48,099 nt of DNA from Methanoregula sp. GTDB lineage: Archaea; Halobacteriota; Methanomicrobia; Methanomicrobiales; Methanospirillaceae. Both the position numbers and the translations under genes were made by a program. How positions within the stretch are numbered: position 1 is the first letter of the stretch; every line of letters begins with the position of its first letter. The DNA is taken from the NCBI GenBank assembly GCA_030694985.1, contig JAUYTV010000055.1, positions 1-48,099 of the forward strand, given 5' to 3'. The notes under the pieces were generated by a model. That model worked only from the letters and a program-made list of their open reading frames with translations, made no database searches and was not told the origin of the DNA. Below, piece after piece: positions 9,141-19,295 of the stretch.

Positions 9141-9659
9141 ATGCAGTGCGAAATGTGCGGAGAAACGGTACGCGGCACCCCAAAATTAGTCCGTGTCGAA
9201 GGAGCTGAACTTCAGGTATGCTCCAAGTGCGAGAAGTACGGCACCGAGGTGCAGCAGGTGCGGCGGACGGATCTTAAGATTCCTGCCCGGGGATCTGCTG
9301 CAAAACCCGCTTCAACAGCTGCTGGTAAACCAGCCCAGACATGGCACAAGCGGGATATGTTTGATTTTATGGGAGGAGAGGTTGTAGACGACTATGCAGT
9401 CCGTATCCGGAATGCACGAATGGAAAAAGGCCTATCCCAGAAAGATCTCGCCATGCAGATGAAAGAGAAAGAACACTTAATAAAAAAGATCGAGAATGCC
9501 GAGCTTATGCCTGAAGACAGTGTGCGGAAAAAAATAGAGAAGGTTTTGGAGATCCGGCTTATCGATGCACCGGCAGAAGCAGAAGTGGAAAAGAAGGTGC
9601 CGGGCAGTCTTACACCAACCCTTGGGGATCTCACCATTATACGAAAAGTCAAGAAATAA
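9141..9659 (+). CDS. aMBF1, archaeal multiprotein bridging factor 1
   Basis: A 172 aa protein with an N-terminal zinc ribbon (C3-x2-C6 and CSKC near residue 27), a Gly/Ala/Pro linker, then an XRE-type helix-turn-helix (ARMEKGLSQKDLAMQMKEKEHLIKKIENAEL). This is the archaeal version of MBF1, which associates with the ribosome and/or bridges transcription factors. Divergent from pan copy 2. Typical length and domain order for the family. Confidence 0.93.
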   Translation: MQCEMCGETVRGTPKLVRVEGAELQVCSKCEKYGTEVQQVRRTDLKIPARGSAAKPASTAAGKPAQTWHKRDMFDFMGGEVVDDYAVRIRNARMEKGLSQKDLAMQMKEKEHLIKKIENAELMPEDSVRKKIEKVLEIRLIDAPAEAEVEKKVPGSLTPTLGDLTIIRKVKK

Positions 9660-9689
9660 AAAGTATCTCTACTCCCTATATCCTTTTTT

Positions 9690-10355
9690 TTATGCCAGAT
9701 CAATCACCGCATTGTGCAGGGTATCTAACGTATCCCGCATTGCCCGTCCCGCATCCCGCAGGTGATGATAGATCTCCCGTGTCCGCAGGGCATTCATCGC
9801 ATCATCTGTCCTGAATAGATCAGCCATACTGGTGATATACAGATCTTCCATCTGGTTGTACGTATCCCGTGAGTGGCGGATCTCTTCTTCAACCGCGTCT
9901 TTATCTGAATTTAATTTTTTTATCCCCCGCGAGATGCACATTGTACCCTCAAGAAGATTTTTTGCCATCTGACGTATCGGTGTATCCGGTTTTACGCCAA
10001 ATGCGTACATCTCTTTTGCCGTCTCTTTTGCATAGTTGAGTATGTAATCCATGTCGCGGGAGATGCTGTAAATGTCCTGGCGATCAAAAGGTGTGGAAAA
10101 TGAGCGGATAAGTTTGTCCTCCATCTCGTGACGCATATGATCTACTTCATTTTCGATCCGTTCGAGTTCATGAGGATTGTTGAGAGGAAGTGTATCCAGC
10201 CACACAACGAATGCCTGTACACCTTCAACGGTTCGATCGGACTGGATGGCGAGCATGGATTCAAAATCATAATCCCGTGGGAAAATTGCAGAAAGAAGAC
10301 TTTCTCTGCGTTCCGGCTGCGTTTTTTTTGGTTGATGCTTTTCATTGTTAATCAC
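9690..10355 (-). CDS. DUF47 / PhoU-like partner of the PiT transporter
   Basis: A 221 aa helical cytosolic protein of the DUF47 (PhoU_div) family (ELERIENEVDHMRHEMEDKL, DIYSISRDMDYILNYAKETAKEM). Such genes commonly follow pit and are thought to regulate phosphate uptake. The start is GTG with GGAG about 11 bases upstream, lying inside the last codons of pit; 6 bases separate the pit stop from this start, so the pair is one operon. Confidence 0.9.
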   Translation of the reverse strand: MINNEKHQPKKTQPERRESLLSAIFPRDYDFESMLAIQSDRTVEGVQAFVVWLDTLPLNNPHELERIENEVDHMRHEMEDKLIRSFSTPFDRQDIYSISRDMDYILNYAKETAKEMYAFGVKPDTPIRQMAKNLLEGTMCISRGIKKLNSDKDAVEEEIRHSRDTYNQMEDLYITSMADLFRTDDAMNALRTREIYHHLRDAGRAMRDTLDTLHNAVIDLA

Positions 10356-10361
10356 AGGAGA

Positions 10362-11390
10362 TCACACTCCGATAATGAGAGAAATTATCCGGTATAATAC
10401 CGCTGATATCAGCAGGGTGACCGGAATGGTAATTATCATGGCAATAAGAATATGGGTTCCAACCGACCACTTCACTTTTTTGGGATTTTCAGCCGCCCCG
10501 ACACCAACAACGGACATGGTAATGATCTGCGTTGATGAGACGGGTGCCCCAACAAGAGTGGAAAGCAGAATGGAAGCTGAGGAGAACAACTGCGAATCAA
10601 AGGAATGGACAGGCTCAATTTTAAAGATCCTGCGCCCCAGCGTGTTCATGATGCGCCATCCGCCGCTGATAGTGCCAAACCCAAGCAGGAGTGCACAGGC
10701 AATGCGGGCCCATAATGGAACATCAGCAACCGTGGAGAAGCCGACAGCGAAGAGGGCAAGTGCGATGATGCCCAGTTGTTTCTGTGAATCGTTTGCCCCG
10801 TTTGAGAATGCCATGACTGCCGCAGCGCACCAGTTCAGTTGTATGATCGTTTTGTTTGCCGTTCGTTCTGCGTTGCGCAACAGCAGGGCCGTTGTTTTGT
10901 GCAGGATGTAACTTCCGAAAAACCCTATCAGGATAGATATTCCGAAAAATAAGAGGATCTTTACAAGACCCGTACATGCATAGGGAGGCGTGATGAGTTC
11001 GTGCAGTCCCCAGAAGATGCTGCCGAGGCCGGCTGCTGCAATACCGCCCCCGACAAGACCCCCGATAAGGGAATGCGTTGAGGACGCCGGAAGGCCAAAT
11101 TTCCAGGAGATGATATTCCAGAACGTTGCTGTCAGGAGTGCAACCAGGAGCACCAGCATCAATTGATCTGATGATGGCAGGGTGAGCAGACCGGTGATGG
11201 TAAAAGCTACAGCACTTCCCCCGAGGATGGCCCCCAGAAATGAGACTGCTGCAATAAAGATGATGCCGGTTTTTGGGGTTGCGGAACGAGATGCGATGAA
11301 CGTTGCAGCAATGCTGCTGGCATCCTGGAACCCGTTGGTAAACGTGAACGCCAGAGCGAGTATGATCGTGATGATGGCAATCTCGAACAT
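10362..11390 (-). CDS. pit: PiT-family inorganic phosphate permease
   Basis: A 342 aa, about 10-helix transporter importing phosphate with H+ or Na+. Both inverted-repeat signatures are present: FTNGFQDASSIAA near the N-terminus and FSNGANDSQKQLG in the second half. The reading frame is open 19 codons further upstream to a TTG, but that extension is hydrophilic; the ATG at 11390 begins directly with a hydrophobic helix (MFEIAIITIILAL). First gene of the operon with the DUF47 partner. Confidence 0.93.
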   Translation of the reverse strand: MFEIAIITIILALAFTFTNGFQDASSIAATFIASRSATPKTGIIFIAAVSFLGAILGGSAVAFTITGLLTLPSSDQLMLVLLVALLTATFWNIISWKFGLPASSTHSLIGGLVGGGIAAAGLGSIFWGLHELITPPYACTGLVKILLFFGISILIGFFGSYILHKTTALLLRNAERTANKTIIQLNWCAAAVMAFSNGANDSQKQLGIIALALFAVGFSTVADVPLWARIACALLLGFGTISGGWRIMNTLGRRIFKIEPVHSFDSQLFSSASILLSTLVGAPVSSTQIITMSVVGVGAAENPKKVKWSVGTHILIAMIITIPVTLLISAVLYRIISLIIGV

Positions 11391-11668
11391 GGGAAGATAT
11401 GGTAATGCAAGTCTGCGGCAGGAAAACCAGTCCGGCAGCTGGCACAACGCTCTATCTCACTTCTGCTCATAAAAACATGGTGCCGGTTTTAAAAATCGTT
11501 ATGACTCATCCATCCTGCGGGAAGTGAGATTTTTTTAGGTATTTACGAGCGGTGTGGTACAACTCAACGTGTGAAAAATATCGTTGATATGTAAACGCAC
11601 ACGATGAGATGTGTCTGACTGCAGGTATCCCAAAATATAAGAAGTGAAAACGCGGAATGGGATCGTAT

Positions 11669-12046
11669 ATGCCTGGCACAAAAACCCTCCTTATTGTAGA
11701 CAATATCAACAGCGGGGTGTTGCAGCCATTTAAGGATTTTTCCGCAGGTACGGCAGCTGTTTCCGGAGCGGGTACCCAGACCCTCAGTACGTTGACCCAC
11801 AGTCCGGTGGGGATGAAGAAGGAATGGAAGCGTTTTTTAAAAGATCTGGACATTCCTTCACGCACACTGGACAAGAGTGAATTCCTGTCAGAATTCAGCT
11901 CTGTGCACCCCAAAACTACGTTTCCTGTTGTGTTTACCCAGACCGGAACTGAACTGGCAGTTCTTATCAGCACTGAAGAACTCAGCCGGTGCAGGGATCT
12001 CCATGACCTTATACTTCTATTGAAACAACGGCTTTTATTCGAATAA
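11669..12046 (+). CDS. Hypothetical protein, 125 aa
   Basis: A short soluble protein (MPGTKTLLIVDNINSGVLQP ... LKQRLLFE) that I do not recognise. It has a central Ser/Thr/Gly-rich stretch and a helical C-terminus (LHDLILLLKQRLLFE). An ATG four codons upstream (11657) is an alternative start; GGGA about 8 bases before 11669 favours the latter. It stands alone, divergent from the pit operon. Confidence 0.6.
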   Translation: MPGTKTLLIVDNINSGVLQPFKDFSAGTAAVSGAGTQTLSTLTHSPVGMKKEWKRFLKDLDIPSRTLDKSEFLSEFSSVHPKTTFPVVFTQTGTELAVLISTEELSRCRDLHDLILLLKQRLLFE

Positions 12047-12122
12047 ATTTTCACATTCAAAAAAAAATCAGAATTTTTGTTTTTACCGTGAACCTAAACC
12101 AAGGAGTAAAAAAGAGGTTTTC

Positions 12123-12506
12123 TTAAATTGGAGATAATTTTATAATGTTCGCTTTGACGTGGTACTGCTGCGTGCATTCGCCATCGAGCACCGATTCGAA
12201 CGTTCCTGACTGCCCGGCTTCCATTGTGCCGAAGAATACGGATCGCGAATCGCGTATTGTTCCGGTCCGGGTATCGACAAGGTTGAAGTTCAGCACTACG
12301 TTATCAACTGAGGAGTTTCCCGTATTGTAAACATACCCGGAAACCTTCCCATAGCATCCGAGACCGATTGACCAGCTGTCATGATATTCATAGTGCGCCC
12401 GGATCGTGTCCCGGGCTGTATCCTGACCGGCAGTTGGTGTTGTGGTACATCCGGCAAGAAATACAACGACAATAATGAGCAGGAAAGCAATAGCAGTTTT
12501 TTTCAT
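12123..12506 (-). CDS. Small secreted lipoprotein
   Basis: A 127 aa protein with a clean signal peptide and lipobox (FLAGC, Cys at residue 20). The mature part looks like a beta-sandwich of the FxLYD kind (GKVSGYVYNTGNSSVDNVVLNFNLVD in pattern), with two cysteines (GLGCYG and GECTQ) that could form a disulfide. Exported and membrane-anchored; function unknown. Confidence 0.78.
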   Translation of the reverse strand: MKKTAIAFLLIIVVVFLAGCTTTPTAGQDTARDTIRAHYEYHDSWSIGLGCYGKVSGYVYNTGNSSVDNVVLNFNLVDTRTGTIRDSRSVFFGTMEAGQSGTFESVLDGECTQQYHVKANIIKLSPI

Positions 12507-12713
12507 TGTTCAATCTCTTTTTCATTTATTTCTGTGATATGATTATTCCGTTTCGCTATTTGTTATTACTGGTCTTTATTACGCAGACCTCTTTCTTCTC
12601 ATAAAACCTGTCTGAATCAATTGTCATATTGGTAAACTATTTGAAAGGAAGAAGCGCTATTACGATTAGTGGACTAAAAAAAATTCGAACACCATAAAGG
12701 AACAACTACGATT

Positions 12714-15305
12714 ATGAATTTCAACAATTTCACCATTAAATCACAAGAAGCTGTTCAGAAAGCAACAGAGATTGCAACAGCACAACAGAACCAGGCTATC
12801 GAGACTTCACATATCTTGAAGGGAATTCTTCTGGTTGACGAACGTGTCATTCCTAACCTCCTGAAGAAACTGAATGTGAACCTTGATAGTTTTACTCATG
12901 CACTCGACCGGATCATCGATTCTTATCCGGAAGTCAGCGGTGGGGAGCAGCACTTTTCAAATAATGCTATAAAAGCCCTCGAGAAAGCCATCGCACTTTC
13001 CCAGGAATTCAAGGATGGATTTGTCTCATTGGAGATTCTTCTCCTGGGAATTTTTTCGGTTAACGACAGCACATCACGGCTGCTGAAGGAGAACGGGGTT
13101 TCCGAGAAAGACTTAAAAACCGCCATCAGCCAAATGCGGAAAGGCTCAACAGTGAACAACCAGAACGCAGAAGAGACCTATAATTCCTTAGAAACATATG
13201 CCAAAAATCTCAATGATCTTGCCCGGACCGGCAAACTCGATCCGGTCATCGGTCGCGACGAAGAGATCCGACGGGTGCTGCAGATCCTCTCCCGGAGAAC
13301 AAAGAACAACCCGATCCTTATCGGCGAACCCGGAGTGGGAAAGACTGCTATTGCCGAAGGTCTCGCCCACCGGATCATTGACGAAGATGTGCCAGAGAAC
13401 TTAAAAACCAAAAAGCTCTATTCGCTCGACATGGGAGCCCTCATTGCCGGGGCCAAGTTCAAGGGCGAGTTTGAAGAACGGTTAAAAAGCGTGGTCAAGG
13501 AAGTGATCTCTGCTGAAGGGGAGATCATCCTGTTCATTGACGAGATCCACACGCTGGTCGGGGCCGGCGCCAGTGAGGGTGCCATGGATGCGGCAAATAT
13601 CCTCAAACCCGCGCTTTCCAGAGGAGAACTGCATGTCATTGGCGCAACGACCTTAAAAGAATACCAGAAATATTTTGAGAAGGACAAAGCGCTTGAGCGG
13701 CGGTTCCAGCCGGTGCAGGTCAATGAACCGGATACTCTGGATGCCATCTCCATCCTCCGCGGAATCAAGGAGAAATACGAGACCCATCACCATGTTCGGA
13801 TCAAGGACGAGGCGATTATTGCTGCAGTTGAACTCTCGCAGCGCTATATCTCCGACCGTTTCCTGCCCGATAAAGCAATCGACCTGATCGATGAGGCCGC
13901 ATCAAAACTCCGGCTCGAGATCAACTCAAAACCAGAAGAACTTGATACGATTGAACGCAGGATCCAGCAGCTGGAGATCGAACGGGAAGCCATCAAACGG
14001 GAGAAAGACCAGGGAAAGCTCAAGGGCTTAAATGAAGAGATCGGGAACTTAACTGAAGAAAAAAACCAGTTAAAGGCAAAGTGGCAGTCGGAAAAAGAGT
14101 TAGTTGAACAGATACAGTTGCGGAAAAATGAGATCGAGAACTTAAAATTCGAAGCCGAAGGTTTCCTCCGTAAAGGCGATCTTGGAAAAGTGGCAGAGAT
14201 CCGTTATGGCCGTATTCCGGATACCGAGAAGCTCATCGAGGGACTCAAAGAAAAACTGACCGTGCTCCAGAAGGATTCTGCGATGGTGAACGAGGAAGTG
14301 GGTGCCGAGGAGATTGCCGCTGTGGTTTCACGCTGGACCGGCATTCCCGTGAGCAGGATGCTGCAGAGTGAGAAACAGAAACTCCTGACACTCGAGACCG
14401 AACTCCACAAGCGCGTGGTGGGCCAGGATGAGGCTATCGGGGCAGTTGCCGATGCAATCCGCCGGAGCCGGGCCGGGTTGCAGGACACAAAACGTCCGAT
14501 TGGTTCGTTTATCTTCCTTGGAACTACTGGTGTCGGAAAGACTGAACTTGCAAAGGCGCTTGCGGAGTTTCTCTTCAACAATGAGAACAGTATGGTGCGG
14601 ATCGATATGTCGGAATACCAGGAACGGCATACGGTCTCAAGGTTAGTCGGAGCGCCCCCGGGCTATGTGGGATACGAAGAGAGCGGGCAGCTGACAGAAG
14701 CAGTCCGGAGAAAGCCCTATTCCGTGGTGCTGCTGGATGAGATTGAAAAAGCCCACCCGGATGTGTTCAACATCCTGTTGCAGGTGCTTGACGATGGACG
14801 CCTTACTGATAACAAGGGCCGCACGGTGGATTTCAAGAATACGATTATCATCATGACCTCGAACATCGGGTCGCATCTCATCCAGGAAAACCTGGAGCAT
14901 GTCACCGACAAGAACCGGGACGAGGTATTTGATCGCACACGGGAGCAGGTCTACGATCTGCTAAAAAAGACCATCCGCCCCGAGTTCCTCAACCGGATCG
15001 ATGAGATCATCATGTTCAGACCGCTCTCAAAGGATGAGATCCAAACGGTTGTCGGGCTCCAGCTGGAAAACGTCCAGAAGATGCTAGGGAAGAGCGATAT
15101 CCGGCTCAGGGCAACGAAGAGAGCCATCCAGTTCATTGCCACGCAGGGCTTTGACCCGCAATTCGGTGCACGGCCGATCAAACGAGTGATCCAGAAGATG
15201 CTGATCAATGAACTGTCAAAGATGATCCTTGAGGGGACGATCAACAAAGATAATGAGATCGTGGTGGATGAGAAAGGAGGAAAGCTGACGTTTGGGAATA
15301 CCTGA
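12714..15305 (+). CDS. clpB: ClpB disaggregase
   Basis: A full-length 863 aa Hsp100 ATPase that extracts proteins from aggregates together with DnaK. It has the N-terminal double Clp-N domain (1-145), NBD1 with Walker A GEPGVGKT at 204-211, a coiled-coil M-domain (about 400-530, which separates ClpB from ClpA), and NBD2 with Walker A GTTGVGKT at 603-610 and [22 protein letters not shown] precedes the ATG. ClpB is patchy in archaea and generally regarded as acquired from bacteria. No dnaK/grpE is adjacent. Confidence 0.97.
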   Translation: MNFNNFTIKSQEAVQKATEIATAQQNQAIETSHILKGILLVDERVIPNLLKKLNVNLDSFTHALDRIIDSYPEVSGGEQHFSNNAIKALEKAIALSQEFKDGFVSLEILLLGIFSVNDSTSRLLKENGVSEKDLKTAISQMRKGSTVNNQNAEETYNSLETYAKNLNDLARTGKLDPVIGRDEEIRRVLQILSRRTKNNPILIGEPGVGKTAIAEGLAHRIIDEDVPENLKTKKLYSLDMGALIAGAKFKGEFEERLKSVVKEVISAEGEIILFIDEIHTLVGAGASEGAMDAANILKPALSRGELHVIGATTLKEYQKYFEKDKALERRFQPVQVNEPDTLDAISILRGIKEKYETHHHVRIKDEAIIAAVELSQRYISDRFLPDKAIDLIDEAASKLRLEINSKPEELDTIERRIQQLEIEREAIKREKDQGKLKGLNEEIGNLTEEKNQLKAKWQSEKELVEQIQLRKNEIENLKFEAEGFLRKGDLGKVAEIRYGRIPDTEKLIEGLKEKLTVLQKDSAMVNEEVGAEEIAAVVSRWTGIPVSRMLQSEKQKLLTLETELHKRVVGQDEAIGAVADAIRRSRAGLQDTKRPIGSFIFLGTTGVGKTELAKALAEFLFNNENSMVRIDMSEYQERHTVSRLVGAPPGYVGYEESGQLTEAVRRKPYSVVLLDEIEKAHPDVFNILLQVLDDGRLTDNKGRTVDFKNTIIIMTSNIGSHLIQENLEHVTDKNRDEVFDRTREQVYDLLKKTIRPEFLNRIDEIIMFRPLSKDEIQTVVGLQLENVQKMLGKSDIRLRATKRAIQFIATQGFDPQFGARPIKRVIQKMLINELSKMILEGTINKDNEIVVDEKGGKLTFGNT

Positions 15306-15307
15306 AC

Positions 15308-15357
15308 CAAAAAAAAACCTTTTTTAATGCATTTCCCGTTGTGGGATGATTTTTTTT
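15308..15357 (+). terminator. Probable T-rich terminator after clpB
   Basis: Just after the clpB stop come an A-run, CCTTTTTT and, about 25 bases later, an eight-T run. Archaeal RNA polymerase stops at oligo-T, so this is the likely end of the clpB transcript. No strong stem. Confidence 0.4.
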
Positions 15358-15362
15358 AATCC

Positions 15363-15537
15363 TCACGGTATTTTTTTGGCTTCTGCTTCCAGCCGGACCA
15401 TACGAATATGAATACCACATCAAACTCTTCAGGTAACGGCAGGGTCTTAGCATCTGGCTGCATGAACGAGAGATTCCGGTATTTATTTCCTGTGAATTGC
15501 CCATTCCAGGTCCACTCCCTTTTGGAATCTTGCGTGG
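15363..15537 (-). pseudogene. Doubly deleted remnant of the SAM methyltransferase
   Basis: This tract is a scrambled short copy of the intact methyltransferase at 18.3-19.1 kb, same orientation. It matches the C-terminal end (around 18328-18378, including the stop), then jumps to about 18812-18890 (AATACCACATC ... GCATGAACGAGAG), then to about 18926-18970 (GTGAATTG ... CCTTTTGGAATC). Two internal deletions therefore joined three pieces. It cannot encode a working enzyme. Confidence 0.75.
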
Positions 15538-15582
15538 CCCTTGATTAGTCAGGTTAAAGAATTATCCCGGCTATTTTCCTGT

Positions 15583-17208
15583 ATGAACAATTCTTCTGGT
15601 ATTATCCCTGTCCTGATTCTTGTGGCACTCCTGATCCTTTCTGCCGGTTGCACTGCGGCAAACGGGACTGGTCTCATTAAACCTGTCGCCACACCTTCCA
15701 CGGGCCAGTCTCACATTGTTACTGCTGTGGATTCCCGAAATGAGACGCAGCTCCGCGAGTTCATTGCTGATTTTGATACATACGCCGGGAAAGCGAGAGA
15801 GGCCTGGAAGGTCCCGGGCATGGCGGTTGCGATTGTAAAAGACGGCAAGATCGTCTTTGCCAAAGGGTATGGCACAAAGACCGCGGGCGGTTCAGATCCC
15901 GTGACTTCAGACACGGTCTTCCAGATCGGTTCCACCTCAAAAGCGTTCACGGCTGCACTCACGGCCATGGAAGTGGACAGCGGCCGGATGAACTGGAACG
16001 ATCCGGTTATCAAGTATGTTCCGGATTTCCAGATGAAGGATCCATGGGTGACCAAAGAGTACACGATCACCGATTCGCTTGCACAGAATAGCGGTCTTGA
16101 AGGTTACTGGGGAACAGAACTTCCGTTCGCCGGGTTCAACAGGAACGACATGATCCATGCTCTCCGGTATGCTGAACCGGTCTCCAGCTTCCGATCCGGG
16201 TTCAGGTACCAGAACCTTGCGTTCCTGGTCACAGCGGCAGCAATTGAAAAGACGAGCCAGAAGAGCTGGGAGGATGACCTGCAGACCCGGATCTTTACGC
16301 CGCTGCATATGACGAGCGCATCTTCGAGCTATGCCGCATTCCGGGCAGCACCCGACCACACTTCCCTCCACACGACCGGCGTCCGGAGCGACAAGACGGT
16401 AGGACCAATTCCTACGGATCCCGACTGGGAGTTCAATGACTTTGCCTATGTCATGGGACCGGCAGGCGGTATCAATGCAAACGTGAAGGATATGGCAACC
16501 TGGACGATCTTCAACATGGGAAACGGGTCATTTGAAGGCAAGCAGCTCATCAGCCCCGAGAACATGGCCTACCTGCACACCCCAAAGACTCCGGTTGCAA
16601 ACGTGATGACTGATTCAAAGAGGTATTACTGCCAGGGATGGATGTACCAGGAAGAGGCGGGATCGCCATCATTTGTCTGGCACAATGGTGCAACGGCCGG
16701 CAACCATGCAATGGTCCTGTTCGTCCCAGGCAAGGATATTGGAATTGTGATCCTTGCTAACGATCCCGATGCAAGCTTGCCTGATGTCCTTGGCCTCACA
16801 TTCTATAACCGGTATTTTGGCAGGGAGAACCCGGATTTGAGTGAACCATCCCTGAGTGCATACGAGAAGTTAAAGGAATCATTCCTTGTGCAAAAGCCGG
16901 TCCGGCCGGCAAACCCAACCCCACCACTCGCGCTTTCCGGGTACACCGGGTCATATGTGAATAATGTTTACGGAAAAGCTACAGTCACCGAAGTGAACGG
17001 GAACCTGAGTGTGACGTTTGGAAAGAGACCGGTAATATACAACCTGTCGCCATGGGATGCAAACAACTTTACTGCAAAATGCCCGCAGTGGGGCCCGGCA
17101 TTTGATAGCGGGGTTTCTTTTGCTTCCGGATCGGATGGTAAAGTCCGTGCGCTTACGTTAACGCCCCTGTTTAGTGAGGGCAAGATCGTGACATTTGACC
17201 GGGCGTGA
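15583..17208 (+). CDS. Beta-lactamase-fold serine hydrolase, lipoprotein
   Basis: A 541 aa exported protein: signal and lipobox (LSAGC, Cys 23), then a class C beta-lactamase/DD-peptidase-like domain with the catalytic S117-x-x-K120 (STSK), a YQN element in the place of YxN, and HNGATAG in the place of KTG, followed by a C-terminal DUF3471-type beta domain of ~90 residues (LSGYTGSYVNNVYGKATV). As archaea lack murein, it is more likely an esterase or peptidase than an antibiotic hydrolase. The ATG is used; a TTG 14 codons upstream extends the frame without benefit. Confidence 0.86.
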   Translation: MNNSSGIIPVLILVALLILSAGCTAANGTGLIKPVATPSTGQSHIVTAVDSRNETQLREFIADFDTYAGKAREAWKVPGMAVAIVKDGKIVFAKGYGTKTAGGSDPVTSDTVFQIGSTSKAFTAALTAMEVDSGRMNWNDPVIKYVPDFQMKDPWVTKEYTITDSLAQNSGLEGYWGTELPFAGFNRNDMIHALRYAEPVSSFRSGFRYQNLAFLVTAAAIEKTSQKSWEDDLQTRIFTPLHMTSASSSYAAFRAAPDHTSLHTTGVRSDKTVGPIPTDPDWEFNDFAYVMGPAGGINANVKDMATWTIFNMGNGSFEGKQLISPENMAYLHTPKTPVANVMTDSKRYYCQGWMYQEEAGSPSFVWHNGATAGNHAMVLFVPGKDIGIVILANDPDASLPDVLGLTFYNRYFGRENPDLSEPSLSAYEKLKESFLVQKPVRPANPTPPLALSGYTGSYVNNVYGKATVTEVNGNLSVTFGKRPVIYNLSPWDANNFTAKCPQWGPAFDSGVSFASGSDGKVRALTLTPLFSEGKIVTFDRA

Positions 17209-17630
17209 AGAGCCCCCTTTTCGTTTTTTTCCGGAGGGGTTCTTTAGTCCCCAGCCGGGCTCGGAACTTGCAAGAGAGATGGGTGATGGGCGGGATTTGG
17301 AGAATGTTTTTCGTAGCGAGGTTTTCCTGCATCAGGGTCTCTTTGAGATGCGGCCGGACAGGGTGGTTACATTTTGTCAGGAATCAAAACTGCCGCGGGG
17401 AGATCCCGTTGAGGGCGGCGGGGTGTTTTTTGTGTGAAGTATCATATCAGAATTTTTTATTAAGAACTGGTTTTCTACGATTTTTTTAAAAGTTATCCGG
17501 AATCCGTAAAAGAGACTTCACGTTTTTTTAAAAGACCGTTCAGGATTTTTTTACCGTTTTTTCTGGTTAAAAAAAAATGACTCATACGAAAGAATTGTAT
17601 TTCCCTAAAATCCATAGTGTAATGAGTATA
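17209..17630. other. Intergenic gap, no convincing gene
   Basis: The first ~220 bases keep two overlapping short frames open, but neither has a ribosome site or recognisable sequence. The rest (17450-17580) is rich in T-runs (17480, 17524, 17548, 17558), plausible terminators for the hydrolase and promoter DNA for the toxin-antitoxin pair. Confidence 0.45.
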
Positions 17631-17849
17631 ATGTCATCATCATCCAGTTCAGTTGAAGAAAAAATCCAGACACTGCCCCCGGATTTACGTGCAGACGCCA
17701 TTCACTATATCGATGAACTCGTTAAGCGTTCGAAAAAGAAATCGTCTAAAAAGTTCCGTTGCGTTGCTGAAGGGACACTTGCAGATCTTGGCAACAGGTA
17801 CTCGTCTGTGGATCTCCAACACAAGGCTCTGGAATGGCGGAGAGCCTGA
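17631..17849 (+). CDS. Antitoxin of a PIN toxin pair (DUF2281-like)
   Basis: A 72 aa protein with the pattern of DUF2281-type antitoxins: SSVEEKIQTLPPDLRADAIHYIDELV helix, a lysine patch (KRSKKKSSKK), then LADLGNRYSSVDLQHKALEW, the tail that occupies the toxin. Upstream ATGs at 17622 and 17577 are possible; none has a clear ribosome site. Its TGA overlaps the toxin ATG (TGATG), implying coupled translation. Confidence 0.72.
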   Translation: MSSSSSSVEEKIQTLPPDLRADAIHYIDELVKRSKKKSSKKFRCVAEGTLADLGNRYSSVDLQHKALEWRRA

Positions 17850-18256
17850 TGTTTCTTATCGATACCAACATTTTTCTTGAATATATTCTCCGTCGCTCAC
17901 ATGTGCAGGAAGTTAAGAATTTTTTTTCTCGCGCTGATCTATCAAATGTGTATGTGAGTGATTTTTCCTTACATTCACTTGGAGTGATTTACTTAAGGGA
18001 GCACAAGTTATTAGAATTCTTAACGTTTGTCAATGAGGATATTATTGCGAGTGGCATCCACGTTTTGTCTCTAGTACCTGAAGATTTTTCAAAGATTACC
18101 GATGCTGCAGGGCAATTTCATCTGGATTTTGACGATGCTTATCAATATGCGGTGGCGGAAAAGTATGGGCTCTCCATCGTAAGTTTTGATAAGGATTTTG
18201 ACCGGACAAAGAAGGGAAGAGTCGAGCCGGAGGATCTGTTCCGGAGTCATCAGTGA
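17849..18256 (+). CDS. PIN-domain toxin (VapC-like ribonuclease)
   Basis: A 135 aa PIN domain: first catalytic Asp in FLIDTN (residue 5), later acidic residues in HLDFDDAYQYAVAEKYGLSIVSFDKDFD. It is expected to cleave RNA with Mg2+ unless bound by the upstream antitoxin. The ATG at 17849 is preferred to one five codons earlier because it makes a TGATG junction with the antitoxin stop and has GGAGAG upstream. Confidence 0.82.
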   Translation: MFLIDTNIFLEYILRRSHVQEVKNFFSRADLSNVYVSDFSLHSLGVIYLREHKLLEFLTFVNEDIIASGIHVLSLVPEDFSKITDAAGQFHLDFDDAYQYAVAEKYGLSIVSFDKDFDRTKKGRVEPEDLFRSHQ

Positions 18257-18327
18257 TATGTCGATGGAATTTACAGGTTGGTTTTGTGAAGAATCCATTC
18301 CACCGGACAGTATCAGGTTTTTTAGTC

Positions 18328-19143
18328 TCACGGCATTTTTTTTGCTTCTGCTTCCAGCCGGACCATGCGAATATGAATTGTCCCGCTGTCATCTGCAGGG
18401 AACTTTTGAAGATATTCATCGATGAGCGCTTCTATGAATCCCGGTTTGGCATGCTCCGGTAACCGGGCCAGCCAGGGGAGCCAGGTGGTGCGGATCCAGG
18501 CTGCAAAATCCTTACGGGTTGCATACATCATGTCCTTTGGGATCAGTTCGACCCGGCAGGGTTCAAAGCCTGATGCGATCAACCACCCGCGGTACTCTGT
18601 TGTATCGAAAAAACCAAAGATGAAAGAGAAACCGCTGAAGTACTGACCCCATGCCGGTCTCTTCAGCAGGGAATCAAGTGCCACAAATGCCTGGTCTGCA
18701 TTCCCTTTCCCGCCCATCTGGATCAAAATTCTTCCCTCCGGGCGCAGGCTGCGTGCAATGCCAGCAAGCACCGGGCGGTGATCTAAAATCCAGTGGAGAG
18801 CTGCATTTGAGAATACCACATCGAACTCATCAGAGAATGGCAGGGCCTTGGCATCTGCCTGCATGAACGAGAGGTTCTGGTATTTATCAGGCGGGAAATG
18901 CTCGTTGGCAAACCGGATCATCTCCGGTGAATTGTCCACCCCAAGGACTCTGCCTTTTGGAATCCGGCTTGCGATCTCTGCAGTCACCTTCCCATCACCG
19001 CACCCGATATCCAGCACCCGGGAATTATGAGAGAGTCCAAGTTTTTCGATCAGCTCTTGTGCCCAGAGTTGCTGGGCCGGGGAACTTTTGTTATAATCGG
19101 CAGCATTCCAGGTAAATGTCGTTGGTGGATTGTGCGGGGTCAT
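18328..19143 (-). CDS. Class I SAM-dependent methyltransferase, Tam-like
   Basis: A 271 aa methyltransferase. Motif I (VLDIGCGDG, about residues 43-51), motif II acidic end (VLGVDNSPEM), FSNAALHWILDH, and a C-terminal helical part resembling trans-aconitate 2-methyltransferase. The substrate is not predictable; small acids or other metabolites are possible. The ATG at 19143 begins MTPHNPPTTFTWNAADY as usual for the family; the open frame upstream is not protein-like. A scrambled remnant of this gene lies 3 kb upstream of it. Confidence 0.88.
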   Translation of the reverse strand: MTPHNPPTTFTWNAADYNKSSPAQQLWAQELIEKLGLSHNSRVLDIGCGDGKVTAEIASRIPKGRVLGVDNSPEMIRFANEHFPPDKYQNLSFMQADAKALPFSDEFDVVFSNAALHWILDHRPVLAGIARSLRPEGRILIQMGGKGNADQAFVALDSLLKRPAWGQYFSGFSFIFGFFDTTEYRGWLIASGFEPCRVELIPKDMMYATRKDFAAWIRTTWLPWLARLPEHAKPGFIEALIDEYLQKFPADDSGTIHIRMVRLEAEAKKMP

Positions 19144-19295
19144 GGGTGCACTATCTCTCAGGAATAATCGGAATGATTGGTATAAATGAGAATTGGGTGA
19201 TGGATTCCCGGAAATGATTACCCCCTCCCATGCTGAGGGACCGGTCCCCGCCCCGCGCCGCATGATTTCTTATCCAGCAGGGACAACCGGTAAGC

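Noticed and set aside
15241-15504. 87-codon minus-strand frame overlapping the end of clpB
   Set aside because: It runs over the methyltransferase remnant and the terminator; start and reading frame are accidental.
17195-17489. Two overlapping frames of 80 and 94 codons after the beta-lactamase-fold gene
   Set aside because: Begin at the end of that gene, lack ribosome sites and recognisable sequence.
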